Assembly: GCA_030280995.1 (NCBI GenBank)
Contig: JASXTE010000017.1
Span: forward strand, 10,130,498-10,194,497
Direction of reading: 5' to 3'
Source of the DNA: Hemileia vastatrix
Taxonomy: Eukaryota; Basidiomycota; Pucciniomycetes; Pucciniales; Zaghouaniaceae
Length of the DNA stretch: 64,000 nt
The notes beneath the pieces were generated by a model. That model was not told the origin of the DNA. It did no database searches and saw nothing but the letters and a program-made list of their open reading frames with translations. Positions 57,980 to 64,000 of this stretch are shown here, in pieces. Numbering within the stretch: position 1 is the first letter of the stretch; each line of letters starts with the position of its first letter. Position numbers and translations under genes: made by a program.

Positions 57980-59160
57980 TGTAGCAAAGGCTTCATTCAA
58001 GCCAGTAAATCTCCAACTGGATCTCCAGTTCTTTTTGTTAAGAAAAAGGATGAAAGTTTCAGTTTATGTGTTGATTATAGAAAACTCAATGCAGTGACTA
58101 AGAAGAACACTTATCCAGTTACTTCTAATTCATTACTTCTTACTTTATTTAATGGTTCTAATTTCTTTTCAAAAATTGATCTCAGATGTGCTTACAATCT
58201 TATAAATATTGCAGAAGGTCATTAACCTTTAACTGCAATGTGTACCAGGTTTTGAAGTTTTGAACATTTAGTTATGCCCTTTGGATTTTTTAATACACCA
58301 TAGAATTTTCAAACTTTTTTCAATGATATCTTCCAAGATATTTTCAATCAGTTTGTTGTTTTCTATCTAAACAACATTTTAACCTTCTCAAAGACCCTCA
58401 AAGAGCATATCCAACATGTCAAAAAGGTTCTTAGTTGACTACAAGAACAAGGTCTCTATGCCAAGCACACTAAATTTGAGTTCCACCTAAAATCTATTGA
58501 CTTTTTGGGTCTTAAATTATCTACTGATGGATTAGTCATGGATGATAAAAAGGTTCAAAAAGTTTTGGAATGGTCAGAGCCAATAACACTAAAATCCTTA
58601 CAGGGATAATAAGGTTTTTCAAATTTCTATAGAAGATTTATTAAAGATTACTCTAAAACTATTACAAATCTTACTTCTCTTTTTTAAAAAGATACTATTT
58701 TTGTCTTCACAGAAATAGTGTGAAAAGAATTTGAAGAATTGAAAATTGTGTTCACCACAGCTCCAATTCTTTGACATTTTGATCCTACAGCCTCAACAAT
58801 AGTCAAGACAGATTCTAGCAATTACGCTATAGCAGGGGTAATATCCAAATTACTCCTGAATCAAAATTTTTTCACTCTGTTGTGTTTGAATCACACAAGT
58901 TAATTGTAGCAGAATAAAATTATGATATTCATGATAAATAGTTATTAGCTATTATTCATTGTCTTAAAAAATAGCATTTTTTTCTTCTCAGTCTAAATAT
59001 TTCTTTTCAAATCCTAACTGATAATAATGCTTTGAAATACTTTATGTCTTACAAAGTACTAACTAGACCCCAGGCTAGGTGGGCTGAATTCTTATCTGAT
59101 TTTATTTTTCTATTACCTAATTCCCAGGAAAAAATTGCATAGTTCCAGATATTTTATTAC
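57980..59160 (+). pseudogene. Gypsy-B reverse transcriptase and RNase H (disrupted, catalytic site lost)
   Basis: RT motifs in order: G-F-I-Q-A-S-K-S-P-T-G-S-P-V-L, C-V-D-Y-R-K-L-N-A-V, F-S-K-I-D-L-R-C-A-Y-N, L-V-M-P-F-G-F, and F-Y-L-N-N-I-L (58361-58381), where active elements have Y-L-D-D. RNase H follows (V-K-T-D-S-S-N-Y-A, L-T-D-N-N-A-L). Many TGA/TAA stops. The loss of both catalytic aspartates (GAT/GAC to AAC) means it cannot polymerise. Confidence 0.88.
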
Positions 59161-59329
59161 ATCAGGATGAAATTTATCTGCAGTGGGGGGGAGGCAATTG
59201 CTGACAAGAATCCAGAAAATGTGAAATTAATTTTCAACAAATAAACATTAGCAACTCATCAGCTTGATTCAATGACAACACAATCAATTCAAAATCCACT
59301 ATCCAACACTCAAGAAGCTCAATAAAAAG

Positions 59330-60420
59330 ATAATTATTGTTTGGGGATTATAGAAAAAATACTTTTGAAGTAAGGGGCCAAGAGGTTCACTATAGAATCA
59401 GGTCTATTAGTCTTCAAAAAGAGAGTAGTCATACCCAACAATAAGGATAAATAGTTATGGATTTTTAATAGTAGACATGATTCTCCATTAGCTGGTAATT
59501 TTGGTGTTTATAAAACTTACCAGCTACTAGCAAAGGATTTCTTCTGGCCAGAGATGACCAGAGAATAAAGGCCTCTATTAAATCCTGTGATGAATGTAAT
59601 AGGAGAAAGGTACCTTGACACAGGAAGTATAGGTTGCTTCAACCACCTCCAATTCCCTCTAAACCATGGGAATGAATTTCAGTTGATTTCATTGTTCAAT
59701 TACCTCCATTGGATAGCTTTGATGCTATATTAGTCATAGTTGATAAATTCTCTAAAATTTCTATTTTTATTAAAACTAATACTTGTGAAACTGTAAAAGA
59801 TTTAGCTAAATTATTTCTAGAATTTGTATTTTCTAAACATGGTTTACCTACTGAAATTATTTCAGACAGAGGATCCCTGTTTTTTTCTACTTTCTGGACT
59901 CAACTTTGTCAACAATTAAATATTACAAGGAATATTTCTACCACCTATAGTCCAGGAACCAATTGAAAAACCAAAAGAATCAACCAAATCCTCAAACAAT
60001 ATCTTTGAATGTATTTCAATTACCAAAAAGAAAATTGGACCACATGATTACCATTGGCCAAATTTGCTTATAACAACTCAACACATTCTTTGAAAAAACA
60101 ATCTCCCTTTGAAACAATCTATGGACAACATCTTTGATTCAAACCAATTCATGTAGTAATTAATCATCCTGCTGAACACTATCTTTGAACAGTTTCACAA
60201 CTTCAAGGTAAACTCCAATCTAACCTTGAGGTGTCAAATAAAAGATATATGGAACAGACCAACAGAAATCAACAATATTCCCCACCTTTTAATCCATGCA
60301 ATAAAGTATGGCTTGACTCTAAAAATACTCAAACAACTCAACCATCAAAGAAACTATCTTAAAGGTACTTGGGACAATTTGAAATCAATTCTGAAGCCTC
60401 TAAAAATGAATTTTGACTCA
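59330..60420 (+). pseudogene. Gypsy-B integrase (disrupted)
   Basis: Zinc-binding H/C region near 59470-59620 (C-D-E-C-N-R). Core Asp in I-S-V-D-F-I-V-Q-L-P, second Asp in E-I-I-S-D-R-G-S-L-F. The segment that should hold the Glu reads P-G-T-N-(stop)-K-T-K-R-I-N-Q-I-L, so the Glu has become Lys. An 85-codon open piece spans 59709-59963. Confidence 0.83.
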
Positions 60421-60731
60421 AGTTGCCTTTAAAGTGGAAATAAATTCATCCTGTTTTTCACATATCTCTTCTGTAACTTGCTCAAGAAATATACCTGGGC
60501 AAGAACCAACCCCCTCTGGAACTGGTCAAAGTAGAAGATCATCTAGAGTGGGAAGTTAGTTGGATTATTGATTCAAGAAGGTGCAAGGGGAAGCTTCAAT
60601 TCCTTGTGGAATGGGAGGGCTACCTCAATGACTCAAATAAAACATCTTGGGAACCAGTCATTAATGTTTCAAATGCTCCTGAACTCTTCAAATCTTTTCA
60701 TTTAAAATACCCTAAAAAACCTAAATCTTAA
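60421..60731 (+). pseudogene. Gypsy-B C-terminal chromodomain
   Basis: H-P-V-F-H-I-S-L-L is followed by a chromodomain: E-W-E-V-S-W-I-I-D-S-R-R, L-Q-F-L-V-E-W-E-G-Y, T-S-W-E-P-V. It ends at TAA near 60729. This domain places the element among chromoviruses and would direct integration to modified chromatin. The domain itself is free of stops from about 60500 on. Confidence 0.85.
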
Positions 60732-61600
60732 ACTCAATTTTCCTTCTTAAACTTTTGAAACATTTTTTGTCTTCTTAATCAAATTTTGAATTTTCATATA
60801 TTTTCCATTTTCTTTCATTTCTTTTTTCTTTCTAAAACCCTAAATAATTAAATTTAAATTAAATTTAAAATAAAGTTTTAAATCAAATATAAGTCAAAAT
60901 AAATTAAAACCAAAATAAAATTAAAAATCAAAAGAAAATAAAACTAAAATCAATAAAACAAAATAAATACAAAATGAATAAATCAAAATAAATTAAATCA
61001 AAAACAGATCAAAATTTCTTCTTCACTAAATTTTATTACACAAAATTATGTTTTTAATTCTTTTCAATTTTTCTTTATTTTTTTCTACAACTTCCACTCA
61101 TCCTCAATTCAATTTTTATTTATTCTACAACTTCAATTCAACCTTATAATTTTCTTTTTCTTTTCCTCTATTTAAATTATTTTCAAATTGTCCATTAAAA
61201 TATTCACAAAACAACTCAAAACCATCTTATTTTTCAATTATCTTCAAACCTGAAATTTTACTTTATTTAAATCATTTTTTTCTTCTTCTAATAAATTATT
61301 TTTCTAAAAAACACATTCTCTTTATTTTTAAAATTTTCTCTAAAACAATTTTTTTTATTTAAACTACTAAAATTATATTAAAACTTCAGAACAAAATAAA
61401 TTCAAATAAAATAAATTTAAATTTAAATTTTCTTTCTCTCTCAATTTCAATTTCATTTTATCTTTTAAATAAATAAATTCTAATAAAAAATAAAACAATA
61501 AAATCTTAACAATTATTTAAAATAAAACTATATACATTTTTTTCTTTTTACTTTTATTTCTACTTCAATATTTTTTCTTCTATTTTTCTTCAAATTAAAT
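60732..61600. other. Extremely AT-rich spacer of gypsy-B
   Basis: Nearly pure A/T, with few G (AAATAAAAT/TTTAAAT-type words). No coding potential. Between the pol stop and the 3' end of the antisense ORF. Confidence 0.6.
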
Positions 61601-61601
61601 C

Positions 61602-62390
61602 TTAAATTTTCTCCACCAATTTCCAAATCTCTTTTCTACCCTTCTCAAAAACTTCTTCCTCCCCAACTGGTACCCCCTCTCCAATTTTCAATAACTCCTT
61701 GGCTACATTATACAAAGCCACATCAACAATCCTGTCAATTTTTTTGCAAAGATTTTTGACAAAAATGTTTTGATGAGCCTGACCAGGCTTCTTTGAACAC
61801 ACCTGTGCCAATTGGACCTACTTATTCAAAGCATCAATTGGGAGTGCAACTCTCAAAGGACCCACTTCCACTGTTTTCTTGACTTCTGGTCTAGATTTTA
61901 TGAACACATCCACCTCTGGTTTGACAGGAAGTTCCTCATTAATTACTGCCTCCTAAAATAAGAATCAGTTAGCTATTAAATCAAAAAAAAAAATTAAAAA
62001 TTTTAAATCATTACTTCAAACTCAGGATCTGCTACAATAAATAAACTTGGCTTAGTGGTTTTGACTACCTCCACCAACTCATCTTCTTAATCTTTGACAA
62101 TAAGTTGATATTGTTTTGTGGTAGGAGCTACCCCTACTACCGGATCTGACCCATCTTCAATTAATTTGTTGACCTCATCTTCCAGGGCCATTGGTTTCTT
62201 CCCATGAATAAGACTGGCCACCCAACCCAATATTTCCTTCCTCTCCTCCTGATTTAATGCATCTTCCACACTATCCACCACCAAATCAATTTTGACAGGA
62301 ACCTCCCAAATTTTCTTGAAAATGACTTGATTTTTAGAAATCAACCAAAATTTTGTAGAAGTGAATTTTCCCTCAACAATTGCTTCTTCT
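61602..62390 (-). pseudogene. Antisense accessory ORF with an intron in gypsy-B
   Basis: Read on the minus strand. Exon 1 (about 62390-62015) gives E-E-A-I-V-E-G-K-F, then W-E-V-P-V-K-I-D-L-V-V, E-I-L-G-W-V-A-S-L-I-H-G-K-K and V-A-D-P-E-F-E. An intron at 62014-61953 (GTAATG, branch-like CTAAC, TTTTAG) joins in phase to E-A-V-I-N-E-E-L-P-V, G-P-L-R-V-A-L-P-I-D, K-K-P-G-Q-A-H-Q and K-E-I-W-K-L-V-E-K-I, ending at TAA 61599-61601. Two in-frame stops (after L-I-V-K-D, and TAG after D-A-L-N-K) interrupt about 240 codons. Composition is clearly protein-like, hydrophilic and Glu/Lys/Val-rich. I recognise no family. The N-terminus is undefined. Confidence 0.6.
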
Positions 62391-62698
62391 CTAATTCATT
62401 AAAGGGTACTCAGTGCCATCAGAAAAACTTGCACTTCTTGTGAGGACCTCAAGATGCTGTGCTTTTGACACAAAATAAATCCAAAGCTATACAAGATGTG
62501 CAAGATATCTTGAATTGGCAAGTGGGTATCCGGCTGTTAGCACAGGGATGAGGGGGAGTTGGAATGGGATTGTGATGTTCAGTCATTATAGAAGATATCA
62601 AAGTAATTATTACCTTATCCACAAGATTCTATTAAATTTTTTCAAGAAAAAATTAAACAAGAAGATAAGGTTAATGAAGAATTATCACACTCAACAGA
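62391..62698. other. Region between antisense ORF and 3' LTR of gypsy-B
   Basis: Should contain the promoter and possibly an upstream exon of the antisense ORF, and the polypurine tract of the retrotransposon; neither can be fixed. A forward 107-codon frame at 62515-62838 is Lys/Asn-rich and runs into the LTR; I do not consider it a gene. Confidence 0.4.
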
Positions 62699-63462
62699 GC
62701 TCACGTTTTATACCCAGGAATCTCTCAAAGAAAAATTTAATATTTAAATCCACAAATAAGTACACAAAGACATACTCAAAGCATAAAAAGCAACATCTAT
62801 GTAGCAACTGCTTTTTCCCTTTGTTTATCTTATTATGACTATGCTATCTAAATCTTAAATCTAAATTAGTCAATCATATGCTTATAGTTTTCAATCATAT
62901 GCCAATGCACAATGGTTAATGATATATATTCAGATGTTGGGTTAATGTGTGTCTCTGAGGTTAATCAAAGGTCTTTGAGTAATAATGGGAGTAAGGTTAA
63001 AGGGTCTGTGGGTTATATTGGAGGTTCAGTGATAAATTAAGGGCAGTTTATTAAAAGGGTCAATGCAAGGTGGAGTATTCTATATAATTGGGTAGATTTG
63101 GTTTGACATTCTTAGAATTAAATTATATTATTGTTGTGATATTAGTTAAATTTATATAAGGTTATTATTATTTCCTACTTTTCTTAATAATCAACTTCTT
63201 TTTAAACTCTTAAATTCCTAAATCCCTTTTGATTATTAAGTTCCAATCCTTCATGAGATTAACCTAAATATTTAGTCTTACTGTAAATTCCATTATTATT
63301 CACCTTGAACTTATCTTGAAGCAGTATTTAATTATCTTCAACTTATCTTCAAACCACTCCTGTAAAGTATTCCTCTGTGATTTGAAGTAGTCTTGCATCA
63401 TCTTGACTAATCTTGCTTACTCAGGAACACCCTCAATCTTGTGTGTAGGACTTCTGGTGACA
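62699..63462 (+). repeat. Gypsy-B 3' LTR
   Basis: About 764 bp, aligning with 55090-55856 through AAAGCAACATCTATGTAGC, GCTTATAGTTTTCAATCAT and ATGCCAATGCACAATGG. It ends CTTCTGGTGACA, identical in form to the solo LTR ends. The left boundary is approximate because the first ~30 bp are diverged. Confidence 0.8.
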
Positions 63463-63467
63463 ATTAT

Positions 63468-64000
63468 GGTGAAATAATGAATAAATGTGCTTTAAATCAC
63501 AAAAATTTGAATATATGTGCTAAAAATTTTATAAAATTAAAATTGCACCTTAACTCATCAATCTTCCATATTTAGGAAAATTACTTTGGCTACCTATATG
63601 TATAAAAATAACACTTTTTATAACTGATGTTTTTATGCTGGAAATGGCTTCTGTGTACTAGCCTTATGCTGCCTGCATTTATCCCATGTGCATAGCTTCA
63701 TTATTAACAAATTTATTAATTTCACACTACTAAACTTGCCCCAAATTATATTCTCCATATGTGTAAACACACTAAAATTAGCAAGAGGCACTTATTTAGT
63801 GTTCTAATTTCATTATTAATGCATTGACCTCATTATATGAACTAATTTCATTAACAACCTCAAAATTGGTGTCCAGCTTTCACTGAAACTCTTTAAATTG
63901 CCTATTTGGTAAAGTATTTTCCCATGAAAGCGCCTTCCAAGAGTCTGCATTCAGTCACCCCACATTCCATGTCTTATTTTGGGTTTCTCAATGATTTCTC
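63468..64000 (+). repeat. Gypsy-D LTR (D3), right part, runs off the window
   Basis: Continues from 55089: GGTGAAATAATGAATAAATG, GAAATGGCTTCTGTGTACT and CCAAGAGTCTGCATTCAG match D1 (18618-19010) and D2. It is cut by the window end and includes ~100 extra bases near 63710-63810 that D1 and D2 lack. Confidence 0.78.

Larger units (their letters stand above)
55090..63462 (+). mobile_element. Complete but decayed gypsy-B chromovirus, 8.4 kb
   Basis: Order: 5' LTR, gag, protease, RT, RNase H, integrase, chromodomain, AT-rich spacer, antisense ORF, 3' LTR. The target duplication is ATGAT (55085-55089) versus ATTAT (63463-63467). The interrupted D LTR continues directly on both sides, which confirms the boundaries. 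The two LTRs differ visibly along their length, so the insertion is not recent. Confidence 0.88.

Noticed and set aside
62515..62838. 107-codon forward frame
   Set aside because: Lys/Asn-rich, runs across the start of the gypsy-B 3' LTR and has no counterpart in the 5' LTR region.
1..64000. tRNA and rRNA genes
   Set aside because: I scanned for tRNA-like GGTTCGAATCC boxes and conserved rRNA segments and saw none I could support. A covariance-model scan would be needed to exclude tRNAs.

Overview
This is a repeat-dominated, very AT-rich window from a fungal genome. A rust fungus (Pucciniales) is the best guess. The one intact gene has nine short GT-AG introns, as in basidiomycetes. The transposable-element proteins (chromodomain Ty3/gypsy polyproteins, a PIF/Harbinger transposase, a Myb/SANT-like companion protein and a TET/JBP-type 2-oxoglutarate dioxygenase) resemble families I know from rust genomes. 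The species assignment is inference; I could not run a search.

Left part (1-11264), gene-bearing. A cluster of nested, 5'-truncated non-LTR retrotransposon copies (about 1306-2305) carries clear target-site duplications. Two C-terminal fragments of what looks like an FAD-linked oxidase lie at 2363-2421 (+) and 3236-3530 (-). Next come two fold-back elements, a weak small-protein candidate (4853-5131, -), and the only convincingly functional gene: an acetate/succinate transporter of the GPR1/FUN34/YaaH (AceTr) family, ten exons, 5416-6841. After it come homopolymer tracts, a diverged duplication (8227-8700) and a ~70-bp minisatellite (10190-10745).

PIF/Harbinger element (11265-17992). A 6.7-kb element has 18-bp terminal inverted repeats, a 3-bp target duplication and an empty-site-like paralogue just downstream. 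It carries a DDE transposase (+), a Myb/SANT-like ORF (-) and, between them, a TET/JBP-like dioxygenase (-). All are damaged by stops and frameshifts. A 261-bp CACTA-type MITE sits in the dioxygenase gene, and a 771-bp hairpin/171-bp repeat element is nested further in.

Retrotransposon district (18315-64000). 'Gypsy-D' has ~1.41-kb LTRs. Two of its internal regions lie head to tail between a single LTR pair (18315-37850), and a second decayed copy runs from 47808 to the right end. 'Gypsy-B' has ~770-bp LTRs: a complete but decayed copy (55090-63462) and two solo LTRs (20653-21443, 39012-39782). The complete gypsy-B copy carries an intron-containing antisense ORF between pol and its 3' LTR.

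CACTA-type elements. Seven elements share CACTA/CACCA termini, an 18-bp palindrome inside each terminal repeat, subterminal GAGTTC-type repeats and 3-bp target duplications. Three are exactly 261 bp, one is 887 bp, two are ~4.6 kb and one is a truncated long copy. None has a recognisable transposase. The long ones have a conserved pyrimidine-to-purine switch and an internal palindrome.

Most TE coding regions carry stops and substitutions consistent with C-to-T/G-to-A transitions. The AceTr gene beside them is clean.
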